Below are positions 1-10,600 of a stretch of 64,000 bases of DNA, piece after piece. The translations under genes and the position numbers were made by a program. The notes beneath the pieces are model-generated. The model was not told the DNA's origin. It saw nothing but the letters and a program-made list of their open reading frames with translations, and searched no databases. Positions within the stretch are counted from its first letter, which is position 1, and every line of letters starts with the position of its first letter. The stretch is from Myxococcales bacterium (GTDB taxonomy: Bacteria; Myxococcota_A; Polyangia; Palsa-1104; JAEUJZ01), in NCBI GenBank assembly GCA_016794505.1, contig JAEUJZ010000036.1, forward strand, positions 122,659-186,658, in the 5' to 3' direction.

Positions 1-2722
1 GCACTTGTCCCGTCGTCGTCCCGACCGCCAGAAGGTCGCCGCTTTCGTTGAGCGCGCCACTGCAGGCACCGACGGGTGCCGGAGCCGAGACCGCCGCACG
101 ACCCGGCTTGCGCAGCGTGATCCGCGATGTCGTGACGTGCAGCGAGCCGCTCGCGTTGGCACTCACCGAAAGCAGCTCGTTGGGCAGCGCCTGCGCCCGC
201 ACTTGCCCGTCGACGACTTCCACTGACAGCACCAGGGTTCGGCCGCGCTCGCTGGTCGGTGGCACACGCAAGACCAAGGCCTCGCGACCGCTGGGATCGA
301 CCTCATAGCCGATCGGCTCTGCGCCCGGTCCACCGCAGCGCGCCTCGGTGCGAAGCTCGATGCCGCCGTCGGGTCGCTCCACATAAAAGCAGACACGGGT
401 GTCGTTGCCTTCATCGACCCCGACGATCACGGCGGGCGAGATCACGCCGCCCTGCTGCCACAGGCGACGCACTTCAACAAAGCGAACGCTGCCGCGGCTG
501 GGCAGACGGACCGCAGGGCCTGCCCGTCGCTGCTGCCATGGCCAAGGCTCGCTGCGGGGGCTGCGCTGGGACGGCTGCAGAGGCTGCGAGGCATCCGGGC
601 TGCTGCTTTGCGGATGGCTGCTGCTGGACGGTGCTTCGCCGAGACCGCTTTCGACCTCGCGGGCCGCCGCGCCATCCAGGGGCTCGACGCGCAAGGTGCC
701 GGTGCGATCGACGCCAACCACCCAGCAGCCACGGGGCCACGCCGTCGCGGCACTGGCCGATGCGGGCCCGGTCTGCTGCAGCGCGCCAGCCAGCGGCCCT
801 GGCAGCGGATCGATGGCCGTCGATGCAAAGTCCAGCCGCTCGGTCTCGACGGAAAAGCGATCGCTGCGCAGCTCTTCCATCAGGCCGATCGCGCGCAGCA
901 CGCGCAGCACAACGGCGTCGTGTTCTTCGTGTACTGATGCGCTGTTGGGCTCGCCGCGATCGGCGCGCTCGGCCATGTGGCGCAGGCGCTGCTCGGCTTC
1001 AAAGCGCAGGGTCTGGGCGTACTCGCGGGCCCGCAGGCTGCGCACCGAAAGCAAGCGCTTAAGCTCGGGCGGTGGCGAGTCGCCCGTCGCCGCTTCGTCG
1101 ACGCCAGTGCCCTGCGCATGCAGCCAGTACTGCTCAAGCAAGCGGCGCGAGATGCGATCGATCTGATGCCGCACCAGACGCGGTGCCCCCAGATAGATCT
1201 CGACCAGCTCGGCCAGGACCGTGCGGGCCAGAAGCAGCCGGGTTTCCTGATCGCCCAGGTGGTGATTTTCGGCGTGCAGTGTGTTGTGCATCTGCTTGAG
1301 CGAAAGCAGCGGCAGCGGCCCCGTGCGCGTCGCGCGGATCTCATCGCGGGCAAGCTGTGGCAAGTGCAGAAGCAGGAAGTGTTCAAGCGTCACGACGGCT
1401 TCGCGCTGCGCCCGCTCGGGCAGCTGATGCCAGCCTGGCTGCCCCGGCGTGAACCAGCGCACCAGATCGACGACCGCTTGGCCCGCCGGTCCGCCGCTTT
1501 CGAGCACGCGCGACAAGAGGTACAGCTGCACCGCTGCGTGTGCTTCGTGCATGGCCGGCGCCATCCCCACCAAGCGATCGACGGCACTTGTACCCAGCGC
1601 GCTGTACAGCTTGCGGCAGCGCTGATCGATAAGGGGCAGATCGGTCAGCTCATACACGCGCATGCTGCCGTCGATGCCACCCAGCACCAAGTCGACACGA
1701 CCGGTGTTTTCGGCATCGGCCAAGGTCATCGACGAAAACAGAAAACCGGCATCCATGCGCCACAGCACGCTGCCGTGCAGCGTGTCCATGGCGAACACAT
1801 AGCCAAACCTTGTGCCGCCCAGCAGCAGGCCGCTTCCCGGCAGCGGACTCTGCGAGCCCAGCTTGCGCGCCGAGGCATGCGCCAAGCAGACGAAGCGCCA
1901 CTCGGGGAACAGCAGATCGCGTAGCTTGCCTTCGCGATCGATGCGCTGCAGGCCGCCGCGCGTGTACGCAACCACCAGCTCGTCTTCACACAGCACGAGA
2001 TCGGCGACCTCGCCCGGCAGAAACGTCAGGCCGCGGCCATCGCGTCCTTCATACGGTCGACGTAGCTGACGATCGTCGAGGATCTCGACCCACAGTCGGC
2101 CATCTTCGGGCCGAGCGCGCAGTACGGGCACGCGACCGGGCTCGCTGCTGTCGCCGATCAGGCGGATCTCGCCCCCGGACATGCTGCCGATGCCCGCGGC
2201 GCGAGCGGTGTTGCGGTGCTCAAGCTCGGCGACGTCCCAGTTCTGCCCATCGCAGGTCAGCTTCAGCTCGCGATACACGCTGCCGTCGGCGTGTTCTTCC
2301 AGCGAGGTGACGATGGCTTCCTTGCGGTTGAACACGCCAAACGTTGCGAACGAGACCCCAAGCGGCTTGCCGCGAAAGCGATGGCTGCCGATCAGCCACG
2401 TGGCGGGGCCGTCGACTTCGTTGGGATCGCGAAAGCGACGCGGCGTATGCACGTTGTGGTCGGCGTCGACCACCAGCATCTCGTTCTGGCCATCGCCGTC
2501 GAGATCAGCAACGCGGATGAGCAAAAGCCCGCGACCAAAGCGCAGGTTGCTGCGCAAGAGCGCCGGGCGACCGCGAAAGCGACACAGCCGCACCAGCTCG
2601 CGCGCGGCCTGCTCGGGGCTGTCGGGAACGGGCGTCATCGCCACGCTCGACAGGGCTCGGTATTCTTCGACCTCCGGCGTCGCCGGCCGCGCTTCAATCC
2701 GTCGTACCCGCGGTTCTGACAT
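1..2722 (-). CDS. Large FG-GAP/VCBS-like repeat protein, 3' end outside window
   Basis: An uninterrupted minus-strand frame runs from an ATG at 2722 past the left edge, giving about 907 codons in view; an in-frame TAG lies four codons upstream, so the ATG is the first possible start. The beginning reads MSEPRVRRIE and has no obvious signal peptide. Around residues 70-90 there is an FG-GAP/VCBS-like segment (VADLDGDGQNEMLVVDADH), and a later part reads like a beta-propeller that returns stored values (LLLGGTRFGYVFAMDT, DLVLGGIDGSMRVYEL). The middle is helical and Arg/Glu-rich, followed by a Ser/Pro-rich linker. No enzyme motif was seen. It is divergent from another FG-GAP protein gene at 2877. 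Function is unknown; a propeller scaffold is an inference. Confidence 0.8.
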   Translation of the reverse strand, partial: MSEPRVRRIEARPATPEVEEYRALSSVAMTPVPDSPEQAARELVRLCRFRGRPALLRSNLRFGRGLLLIRVADLDGDGQNEMLVVDADHNVHTPRRFRDPNEVDGPATWLIGSHRFRGKPLGVSFATFGVFNRKEAIVTSLEEHADGSVYRELKLTCDGQNWDVAELEHRNTARAAGIGSMSGGEIRLIGDSSEPGRVPVLRARPEDGRLWVEILDDRQLRRPYEGRDGRGLTFLPGEVADLVLCEDELVVAYTRGGLQRIDREGKLRDLLFPEWRFVCLAHASARKLGSQSPLPGSGLLLGGTRFGYVFAMDTLHGSVLWRMDAGFLFSSMTLADAENTGRVDLVLGGIDGSMRVYELTDLPLIDQRCRKLYSALGTSAVDRLVGMAPAMHEAHAAVQLYLLSRVLESGGPAGQAVVDLVRWFTPGQPGWHQLPERAQREAVVTLEHFLLLHLPQLARDEIRATRTGPLPLLSLKQMHNTLHAENHHLGDQETRLLLARTVLAELVEIYLGAPRLVRHQIDRISRRLLEQYWLHAQGTGVDEAATGDSPPPELKRLLSVRSLRAREYAQTLRFEAEQRLRHMAERADRGEPNSASVHEEHDAVVLRVLRAIGLMEELRSDRFSVETERLDFASTAIDPLPGPLAGALQQTGPASASAATAWPRGCWVVGVDRTGTLRVEPLDGAAAREVESGLGEAPSSSSHPQSSSPDASQPLQPSQRSPRSEPWPWQQRRAGPAVRLPSRGSVRFVEVRRLWQQGGVISPAVIVGVDEGNDTRVCFYVERPDGGIELRTEARCGGPGAEPIGYEVDPSGREALVLRVPPTSERGRTLVLSVEVVDGQVRAQALPNELLSVSANASGSLHVTTSRITLRKPGRAAVSAPAPVGACSGALNESGDLLAVGTTTGQV

Positions 2723-2876
2723 GCAGCGATTCTACCCTTGCCGACCCACAGTCCGGCCAGGGGGATCGTCGCCGCGTGTCCAGCAAGCCGGCGCGGCCGC
2801 GCTTCCGATTGGCCATCGACCCGCGTAAAGCACACAGCGCCTTGACAGAAACGGCCGGCCGCGCGACGACTGCAGC

Positions 2877-5078
2877 ATGCGGCGTCGGGAACTTTTCTGC
2901 TCAACGGATGCTTTCCTGCGGTCTTCCCTTTGCTGGCTGAGCGTGGGCCTTTTTGTGGCCTGTGCGTCGTCCTGCGCACCCAACCGTTTCGATGGGCTCG
3001 ACGAGGATGAGACGGACGACGGCTCGGACATGAGGACGCCGGGCCGCCCCATGCAGGCCTGCAAGCTGGACATGGACTGCGGCAGCGGCCGTCGCTGCGT
3101 TGACAACCGCTGCATCCCCGACAGTGGGACCTGTCGACCGCAGCCCAACGGCGAAGACGAGTGTCAGGCCGACGCCTACTGCGCGTGCCCGCCCGAGGTG
3201 AAGTCCAGCGGCTGCGTCTGCATTCCCTGGGGCACCAAGCCGCGCGGCACCCACGACGAGATGTGCAGCGGCGAAGCCTTCGCACCCGGCGAATTCAAAA
3301 ACCCCATCCTTAAGTGTCAGTGGCCGCCCGGTGGTGCAAACAACGGCTATGCCAACGTCATCTCGACGCCGCTGGTCATCGATCTCGACCGCGATGGCCA
3401 AGCCGAGATCGTCTTTGCCACCGGCTATCCCGGTCAGACGCACTTGATCGCCATGTCCGGCGCCGACTGCTCGGTCAAGTTCGACAAGACCACCAACATC
3501 AGCGGCTGCACGCACATCGCAGCCGGCGATCTCGACGCCGATGGCAAGCCCGAGATCGTCGCATTGGCACCGGGGGTCACGGTCTTTGACTACCAGGGCA
3601 ACGTCAAGGCCAGCATCAGCACGCCCGGCACAGGCGCATGCTCGCAGGACTTCCCGCCCGCCATCGCCAACGTCGACGGCGCCGGCCCGCCCGAGATCAT
3701 CACCGGGGCCCAGGTCAGCCGCTATACCGGCGGCGCCACACCCAAGATCGACGTTCTGTGGAACCAGACCGCGGCCGGCGGAACGTGGGGCATCATTGCC
3801 ATCGCTGAAGACCTGGATGCCGACGGCAAGCTGGAAGTCATCACCGGCAACCGCGTCTTCGACGGAACCAGCGGCGCCGACAAGAGCAAGACGACGCTGC
3901 GCAGCGTTCCTCCCGGCTATCCTGCCATCGGGGACTTCAACGGTGACGGTCATCCCGACATCGTGATGGTGTCTTCGCAGAGCGGCACCCAGCGCGTGTC
4001 GATCGTCGACTACTTCAACGACCGCTTTCTGATGCCGCTCACGGCAGCGACAAACGGCTGGGGGGGCGCACCCACCGTCGCAGACTTCGATGGCGACGGC
4101 CGCCCGGAATTCGCCACGGCCAGCGCCAACTACTACTACGTCTACAGCCCGGACTGCTTGGCATCGCCGAAGCCGGCCAAGTGCATGGGCATGGATCCCG
4201 GCGTGCTATGGCAGTCGCGGACGCAAGATAGCTCGTCGGGATCGACGGGGTCCTCGGTGTTCGACTTCAACGGTGACAAAGTGGCCGAGGTCGTCTATCG
4301 CGATGAGTGCTGGCTGCGCGTATACAGCGGTCCCGACGGGAAAAAGCTGTTCGCAGCGCCGGTCTCGTCCGGCACCGATCTGGAAATGCCGGTCATCGCC
4401 GACACCGATGGCGACGGTCACGCCGACATCGTGGTGCCCAGCGACAGCGTACAGGGCGACAACTGTCGCGGCCCGATCTCGGCCACCGAGCTAGGCATGC
4501 CGCACGGCCCCCCGACGCAGGGCATCAAGGTATACAAAGATCCGATGGATCGCTGGATGCCGTCGCGCAGCATCTGGAACCAGCACAGCTATCACATCAC
4601 CAACGTCGCCGATGACGGCAGCATCCCCACTGTCGAGGCGTCGAACTTCCTGACCTATAACAACTATCGTCAGAATGTGCAGGGCGCGGTGGCCGGGATG
4701 CGCACGCCGCTTGGCGATGCCACTGGCAAGATCGGCATCGCGCCTGATTCCGGCGACTGCATCAAGGTCTATCGCCCGTCGGGCAGCGTATGCAATCGCG
4801 GCACCGCACCGCTTCCTTCGGGCCTGCCCAGCACGTTTTATCTGGGCGATCCGCGCAAGCCTGGCGCGATGAAGATCTGCACCGCCCGCACGATGACCGA
4901 GGTCAAAGTCGGCACCTGTCAGACCATCTTCTGCGAGTGGCTAGATCCCACGCTGGGTCCGTATGACCTGTGGCTGCGCGTCAACGACGATGGCGCGTCG
5001 CGGCCGTTTGGTCAGTGCAAGAGCGGCAACGATCTGGCCCACATGCCCAACGCGGGCTGCTCGCGGCCACCGGGTTAG
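2877..5078 (+). CDS. FG-GAP/VCBS repeat lipoprotein
   Basis: This 733-aa protein begins with a basic, hydrophobic signal sequence ending at a lipobox-like site (ACASSC, Cys about residue 33), so it is predicted to be exported and lipidated. A Cys-rich segment follows (residues about 55-130, including CACPPEVKSSGCVC). The main body carries repeated calcium-binding-like FG-GAP/VCBS units: DLDRDGQAEIVFA, DLDADGKPEIVAL, DFNGDGHPDIVMV, DFDGDGRPEFATA and DTDGDGHADIVVP. Such repeats normally fold as an integrin-like beta-propeller. The stop is 9 bases before the ApbE gene, so the two may be co-transcribed. The ligand is unknown; a cell-surface or outer-membrane role is inferred from the lipobox. Confidence 0.88.
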   Translation: MRRRELFCSTDAFLRSSLCWLSVGLFVACASSCAPNRFDGLDEDETDDGSDMRTPGRPMQACKLDMDCGSGRRCVDNRCIPDSGTCRPQPNGEDECQADAYCACPPEVKSSGCVCIPWGTKPRGTHDEMCSGEAFAPGEFKNPILKCQWPPGGANNGYANVISTPLVIDLDRDGQAEIVFATGYPGQTHLIAMSGADCSVKFDKTTNISGCTHIAAGDLDADGKPEIVALAPGVTVFDYQGNVKASISTPGTGACSQDFPPAIANVDGAGPPEIITGAQVSRYTGGATPKIDVLWNQTAAGGTWGIIAIAEDLDADGKLEVITGNRVFDGTSGADKSKTTLRSVPPGYPAIGDFNGDGHPDIVMVSSQSGTQRVSIVDYFNDRFLMPLTAATNGWGGAPTVADFDGDGRPEFATASANYYYVYSPDCLASPKPAKCMGMDPGVLWQSRTQDSSSGSTGSSVFDFNGDKVAEVVYRDECWLRVYSGPDGKKLFAAPVSSGTDLEMPVIADTDGDGHADIVVPSDSVQGDNCRGPISATELGMPHGPPTQGIKVYKDPMDRWMPSRSIWNQHSYHITNVADDGSIPTVEASNFLTYNNYRQNVQGAVAGMRTPLGDATGKIGIAPDSGDCIKVYRPSGSVCNRGTAPLPSGLPSTFYLGDPRKPGAMKICTARTMTEVKVGTCQTIFCEWLDPTLGPYDLWLRVNDDGASRPFGQCKSGNDLAHMPNAGCSRPPG

Positions 5079-5087
5079 CCACGAGTC

Positions 5088-6314
5088 ATGGGCGCATTGG
5101 GCGTGTTGGGCGTGTTGGGAAAAGACAGGCTCCATCGATTCTCTGCCGCGGGCTGGCTGCTTGCGGGGGGGCTGCTGCTGGCCGCAGCGCCTGGCTTGGC
5201 ACAAGGCCCAGCAGCGACGATGCAGGCCCCGGTGCAGCCCGGCAAAGCGGCGCCCGCCACAGGTGCCGTCCCATCGGTGCAGCAGCCCACACAGCGGACT
5301 GCGCAGGCGGCAGCAGCGCGCGGCTATTACATCACGCGCAGTGGCACGGCGATGGGGACCGTGGTGCAGATCCGCGTCTTCGTCGACGAGCCCGAAGACA
5401 CACACAGCGCCGAAAAAGAGGCCGCAGTGGGCGCGCACATCGAGGCCGCGTTCGCCGAGATCCGCCGCTTGGAAGCGCTGATGACGACCTGGCAGCCCGA
5501 AAGCGACGTCTCGCGCATCAACGCCGCCGCTGGCAAGACGGCCGTGAAGGTCGCGCCCGAGGTGCTGGATGTCGTCGAGCGCTCGCTGCACTTCGCGCGC
5601 ATCTCAGGGGGTGCGTTCGACATCTCGTTCTATGCGCTCAAGGGCCTGTGGCGCTTTGACGACGATCTGTCCCCGACGCTGCCCGACCCGGCCGAGGTCA
5701 AGCGCCGCCTGCCGCTGATCAACTGGCGACAGATCGTCGTCGATCGCGCAGCCGGCACCGTGCGCTTGGGCAAGCCGGGCATGGCCATCAACCTGGGCGG
5801 CATTGGCAAGGGCTATGCCGTCGATGCGGCGGTGCGCGTGCTGAAGCAAGCGGGCTTGACGAGCGGCCTGGTGCAAGCCGGTGGCGACCTGATGATCTTT
5901 GGCAGCAAAGGCGGGCAGCCGTTTATGGCTGGCGTCCGCGATCCGCGCAGCCCGGATCCCTCGGACTACTTCGCGGTCTGCCCCATCGTCGATCACGCGT
6001 TCTCCACCGCGGGAGACTATGAGCGAGCGTTCATTTATTCAAAGGATGGCAAGCGCTATCACCACATCCTCGATCCGCGCACCGGCTATCCAGCGCGCGG
6101 TGTACGCTCGGTCACGGTCTATGCCAAAGACGCCACCTTGGCCGACGGTCTCGACGACGCGATCCTGATCATGGGCGCCCAGCGCGGCCTGGCCCTGATC
6201 GAGTCCATCCCCGAGGCTGGCGCGATCATCGTCGATGATCAGAACAAGGTGCATGTCTCGTCGCGGCTGCGGAAACTCGTCCGCTTGGTCCACCCGCCGA
6301 GCCAAGGCATCTAA
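5088..6314 (+). CDS. apbE: FAD:protein FMN transferase (ApbE family), exported
   Basis: The 408-aa product has an N-terminal hydrophobic export signal (residues about 20-43, ending near AAAPGLAQG), an Ala/Pro/Gln-rich linker, then a full ApbE domain from about residue 80. Family hallmarks are visible: GTAMGT at the start of the domain, the long helix with TTWQPESDVSRIN, GGIGKGYAVD, QAGGDLMIFG, and HHILDPRTGYPA near the Mg/FAD site. ApbE enzymes attach FMN covalently to Thr/Ser of membrane or periplasmic flavoproteins using FAD. No obvious target such as RnfG or NqrC is in the window. The DUF4266 and DUF3570 genes that often accompany ApbE lie 30 kb away at 35.9 kb. Confidence 0.93.
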   Translation: MGALGVLGVLGKDRLHRFSAAGWLLAGGLLLAAAPGLAQGPAATMQAPVQPGKAAPATGAVPSVQQPTQRTAQAAAARGYYITRSGTAMGTVVQIRVFVDEPEDTHSAEKEAAVGAHIEAAFAEIRRLEALMTTWQPESDVSRINAAAGKTAVKVAPEVLDVVERSLHFARISGGAFDISFYALKGLWRFDDDLSPTLPDPAEVKRRLPLINWRQIVVDRAAGTVRLGKPGMAINLGGIGKGYAVDAAVRVLKQAGLTSGLVQAGGDLMIFGSKGGQPFMAGVRDPRSPDPSDYFAVCPIVDHAFSTAGDYERAFIYSKDGKRYHHILDPRTGYPARGVRSVTVYAKDATLADGLDDAILIMGAQRGLALIESIPEAGAIIVDDQNKVHVSSRLRKLVRLVHPPSQGI

Positions 6315-6336
6315 AGGGATGTTCCGACGGTAGCCG

Positions 6337-7407
6337 CTACTTTTCCAAGATGCGGCCAAGGATGTAGAGCAGGATCAGCAGACCAAACAGCCCACCCACG
6401 ACAACCAAGACCCAGAACTGCCAGCCGCGGCCGGCGGTCTCGGCGGGCTCAAAGGGTGGAAGCTGAACCTGCAGCGGCTCGGACAGCGTGTCTTCGTTGC
6501 TTTTGTGAAACGCGACCTGAACGGCGTGCATGGCGTTGTCGCCGCCCTGCGTCAGGCCAAAGCTGATGATGCCGGCGGAAAACAGCGTGTCACCGACCTC
6601 GGCAAAGCGCGCCGGGATGTCTTCGGCGGTCTTGCAGCGACGGGCGGTACCGGCGGTGGTCTTCGAGATGTCGATCAGCGAGCGCAGGCGACCGGCTTCA
6701 AACTGGGTAAAGCCGATGCTGTCGATGACGGCTCCCGCCTCGCGGGCGCGGCGTGCCACTTCGGTGAAGGCCTCTTTGCCGGCACCTGTGTCGATGCCGT
6801 CGGAAAACAGCACGATACGGCGACGGCGTTCGGGCTTTTCGCGGGCCAGATCAATGGCCACGCGCAGCGCATCGACCAGCCGCGACTCGGTGGCGTCGCC
6901 ATCCACCGCCAGCTTGTCCAAGTCGCGAGCAATGGCGTTGGGATGCCCGAAGTCTTCCAGCCGCTTGACCTCGGTGGCAAAGCCGATGATCGCCAGCCTG
7001 CTCTCGGCGTGGTGCTTGAGGATCGCCTTGGCCAGCTTCTCGATGCCGCTGCGGACGCTCTTGATCGCCGGCTCCATCACCGACGAAAGCTGCACCACCG
7101 CGACCATGTCGATGGGCTCTTTGGCCTCGCTGACCGGCGTGTAGTTGACCTGAAGCTCTTTCTGCTCGACGGTGTCCAGAAACAGCTTGTAGCCACTCTT
7201 GGATCGCATGGGCTTGCCGTCGCTGTCGACCAAGGTCACATAGGTCTTCAGAAAGGGCAGCTTCTCGGTGTTCGCGCCCTCCAAGAGCACGCGCACCTCA
7301 TCGGCCAGCGCCGGGCGGCATAGCAAGATGCCGCAAAGAGCGATCCACAGCGACAGCCACCCTTGGCGGCCCTTGCGCGACGAGACACTCGGCTCCCATA
7401 CCTGCAT
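6337..7407 (-). CDS. Secreted von Willebrand A domain protein with C-terminal membrane anchor
   Basis: I chose the ATG at 7407 over an upstream in-frame start at 7518 because TGAGGT precedes it at ribosome-binding distance and the resulting N-terminus is a clean signal peptide (WLSLWIALCGILL then cleavage near ALADE). The 356-aa protein carries a vWA-type domain from about residue 90 to 290. The MIDAS-like first motif is atypical (VVQLSSVME rather than DxSxS), while the second half has a good LFSDGIDTG. A hydrophobic C-terminal helix (FWVLVVVGGLFGLLILLYIL) followed by a few polar residues would anchor it in the inner membrane. It is convergent with the apbE gene and divergent from the large lipoprotein gene at 7656. 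Confidence 0.85.
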   Translation of the reverse strand: MQVWEPSVSSRKGRQGWLSLWIALCGILLCRPALADEVRVLLEGANTEKLPFLKTYVTLVDSDGKPMRSKSGYKLFLDTVEQKELQVNYTPVSEAKEPIDMVAVVQLSSVMEPAIKSVRSGIEKLAKAILKHHAESRLAIIGFATEVKRLEDFGHPNAIARDLDKLAVDGDATESRLVDALRVAIDLAREKPERRRRIVLFSDGIDTGAGKEAFTEVARRAREAGAVIDSIGFTQFEAGRLRSLIDISKTTAGTARRCKTAEDIPARFAEVGDTLFSAGIISFGLTQGGDNAMHAVQVAFHKSNEDTLSEPLQVQLPPFEPAETAGRGWQFWVLVVVGGLFGLLILLYILGRILEK

Positions 7408-7440
7408 GACGGACCTCAGACCTATCCAGACTTGCTTACG

Positions 7441-7446
7441 ATAATA
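7441..7446 (-). promoter_or_regulatory. Possible -10 box for the vWA gene
   Basis: On the minus strand TATTAT lies 34 bases upstream of the chosen ATG at 7407 in an otherwise GC-rich leader. No convincing -35 box is found at 16-18 bases further upstream, so this is only a candidate. It sits in the divergent 248-bp region shared with the gene at 7656. Confidence 0.25.
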
Positions 7447-7655
7447 GGGCGAATACAGGCGGTTGGGGGCGGCTTTGGCGACCGGCGCGAGGCAGCGCAG
7501 GCGAGCCGGTCTGACCACACACCAGGCTGCCTGTTGCAGGTCGCGCGGAAACCTGTTGAGCGCGGTTGCCGGTTTGCACTACGTTCCCGTCGTCTCTTTG
7601 GTCCTCAAAAAGCCTTTTCTGACGGGTGCTTAAACGGCAACGGGCGGAGGTTCCC

Positions 7656-10600
7656 ATGCGTGCGTGGTTCCGACTTGGCTCGATATTGGGCGTCAGCATG
7701 ATGCTGTTCGCCGCCTGCAGCGGTGGTGGTGGCGGCTGCGGCAGCGGTGGTCTGGGCAAGATCAAAGGCGGATTTCCCGTCGACAAGCGCGCTGAAGGAG
7801 CGGTACAGCTGCGCCTGACCAAGGGCCTCTTCGACTTCATCGAGGCCAATGCCAAGGGCATCATCGATGCCCTGCTGCCGCCGACGGGTATTCCAGTACC
7901 TTCGTCGTGTGGTGGCGACACTGAGATCTGCTGCGGCCAGACGTGCAAGGTGTTGTTCGGCTTCTCGCAGCTCAAGATCGATCCGGCGCCGCCATCGACC
8001 CTGCGCGTCACCATCCGCACCAAGCTCAAGGCCGAGCCGGACTTCAAGGTCAAGATCCCCGTCGTCGGCAAGTGCGATCTGCGCTTCGACACGACGCGCA
8101 AGGGCCGGCCGGACATCGGCCTGGTGCTGCCGGTCTTGGCCCGTACCAACGGCGAGACCAAGCTCGCCAACATCGACTTTGATACCGGCGGCCTCGACAT
8201 CCAGGATCTCGACAACGACGACATCGAGATCCGCGGTGGCTTCCTGTGTGACACCGCCGACTTCTTCAAAGGCCTGTTCATGGGCCGCATCCGCGACCTG
8301 CTGAAAGATCAGCTGGCCAAGCCGCTGGCCGGTGTGTTCTGCCAAAAGTGCATGAACAAGGACGACTGCTCGTCGCTGGCGGACCAAGGCTGCATGAGCA
8401 ATAAGTGCATGCGCAAGGGCACCTGCATGCAACAGCTTGGCGTCGAAGGCCGGATCGATCTAAGCGCCTCGCTGCCCGGCGGCTCCGGCGGTATGGATAT
8501 CTATGCCGTCGCTGGTGGTTATGCCGAAGTCGAAGCGGCCCCGACGAGCGGTCTGTCCATGGGCATGCTGGGCGGAGCAGCGGCGACAAGCCGCAGCGTC
8601 TGCGCGCCCATGCGGCCAGCCCCGACGCGACCGCCGGGCTCGCAGGCCAAGGCGCCCTCGTTCGCAGGCAACACCGCGCCCAACGGCAAGGCCTACCACG
8701 TCGGCGCCGGTCTTTCGACGCTAGAGCTGGATCTTTTGGGCCACGGCTTCTATGAGTCGGGCGGCCTATGCTTGGCCATCGGCACTGAGCAGGTCGAGCT
8801 TCTGTCGACGGCCACTCTTGGTGTCTTGATCCCGTCGCTGGCCGATCTGACGCGCGGCGTGCCATCGGCGCTGAAGATCGCGGTGCGACCGCAGTACGCG
8901 CCGACCTTTGTCATGGGCAAAGGCACGTTCAAGACCGAAATGGGCAAGCGCGTCATCGACGATCCGCTCTTGCACTTGAAGGTCAAAGATCTCGCGCTCG
9001 ACTTTTATGTCTATATCGACGAGCGGCCGGTGCGCTTTATGCGGCAGACGCTGGATCTAGACGTACCGCTGGCCTTGGATGTCGACGGCAAGGGCAAGAT
9101 CATCCCGATGCTCGGCGACCTAACGACGGGCTTTAGCAATGTCCGGGTCAGCGATAGCGCGCTTCTAAAAGAGACGCCGGCTCAGCTTGCTGGCCTCTTG
9201 CCGGGCTTGCTGCCGCTGGTCTTGGGCGCGGTCGGCCCGACGCTGGGCGAGTTCGAACTGCCCGATCTGATGGGCATGAAGCTAGAGCCCGTGCAGATCA
9301 CATCCGCCCCTGACAAAGCCGGCAAGCTGGAATACCTGGGACTGTTCTTGGGCATCAAGCCAGCGATGATGCCGATCGTTCCCGACCTGATGAGCGTCGA
9401 GCCAGGCGCGACGCAGCCGGTGGCTGCAACCAGCCCGTCCGAGACCTTTGCCGACCTTGTCGAGCTGAGCGTTCCATCGCTGAGCGCGCTGCGCCAAGGC
9501 GCCAACGTGCGAGCGACGCTGAAGCTGGATGCGAAGAATGCACAGCCCGGTCGGCACGAGTGGCAGGTACGTATCGACGGCGGTCTGTGGCAGACCTTCG
9601 ACAGCCAGCCCTATGTGACGCTGGATGATGCCGTCCTGCGCTTGCCGGGTACGCACACGATCGACGTGCGCGCCCGACTTGAGGGCGTCTATGACAGCCT
9701 GGATGCGACGCCGGCCCGCGTGACGCTGTCGGTGGCTCCTGCTGCAGGGGGCAGCGGCGATGCAGCGGCGCCGAGCAAGGCGAGCGAGTCGGGCAGCGTC
9801 GATGTGCCGCGCGGCGGCTGCAGCATGGGCGCAGCGGGCCTGTCGCGTTCCGGTCAGCTAGGCCTGGGCGGCCTGCTGGTCGGCCTGATCGCGCTGTGGG
9901 GCTTGGCTCGACGGGGACGCCCTTCGCGCTTTACGCTGTTTGGCCTGGCTGCAGCGAGTGGTGCCGTGCTGGGCGCGGGCGGCAACGTCGCCTGCCAAGG
10001 CAACAAGATCGGCGACAACGGCATGGGCGGCGACGGTCCCAAGGGTTACTACAGCAACATCGACGAGGTGGGGCGGTATCAAAGCGCAGTAGCCCGCGAC
10101 GGCAAGATCTACATCGCGGCCTATAACTCGAACTATGGCGATCTGGCCTATGCCGAGGTCGGGTTCGACGAGGCGCAGACCGCCAAAGTCGAGTGGTATC
10201 CCGCCGACGGCCTGCCGAGTGGCGAACCCAACAACAAGTCCAAGGATGGCTTCCGCGGGGGCTACGACGATCCGGGCGACGACGTCGGCCGCTTTGCCGC
10301 GCTGGCCTTGACCAGCAAGGGCACACCCATCGTCGCGTATCAAGATGTCACCAACAGCACCGTGAAGCTGGCAGCGCGCCCCGACAAGGGCAAGCCCTGG
10401 CAGACCTCGACAATCTCGACGATGACCGATGGCAAGGCCGGCTTCTTTAACAGCCTGGTGCTGGATGATGCTGATGTGCCGACGGTGGCGTACATGATCG
10501 CGGCGCAGCGCAAGGACGAAGGCAAATTCGTTTCGCAGCTTGTCGTGGCCAAGGCGGGCAGCGCAGATCCGACGGGCAGCGAAGGCTGGCAAAAGAGCAT

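Noticed and set aside
259..2719. Long plus-strand open frames in the first 2.7 kb
   Set aside because: They are mirror images of the large minus-strand frame 1-2722, which has the sensible protein composition.
2842..2847. TTGACA as a -35 box before the gene at 2877
   Set aside because: A perfect hexamer, but no AT-rich -10 box lies 16-18 bases downstream and the start codon follows after 29 bases.
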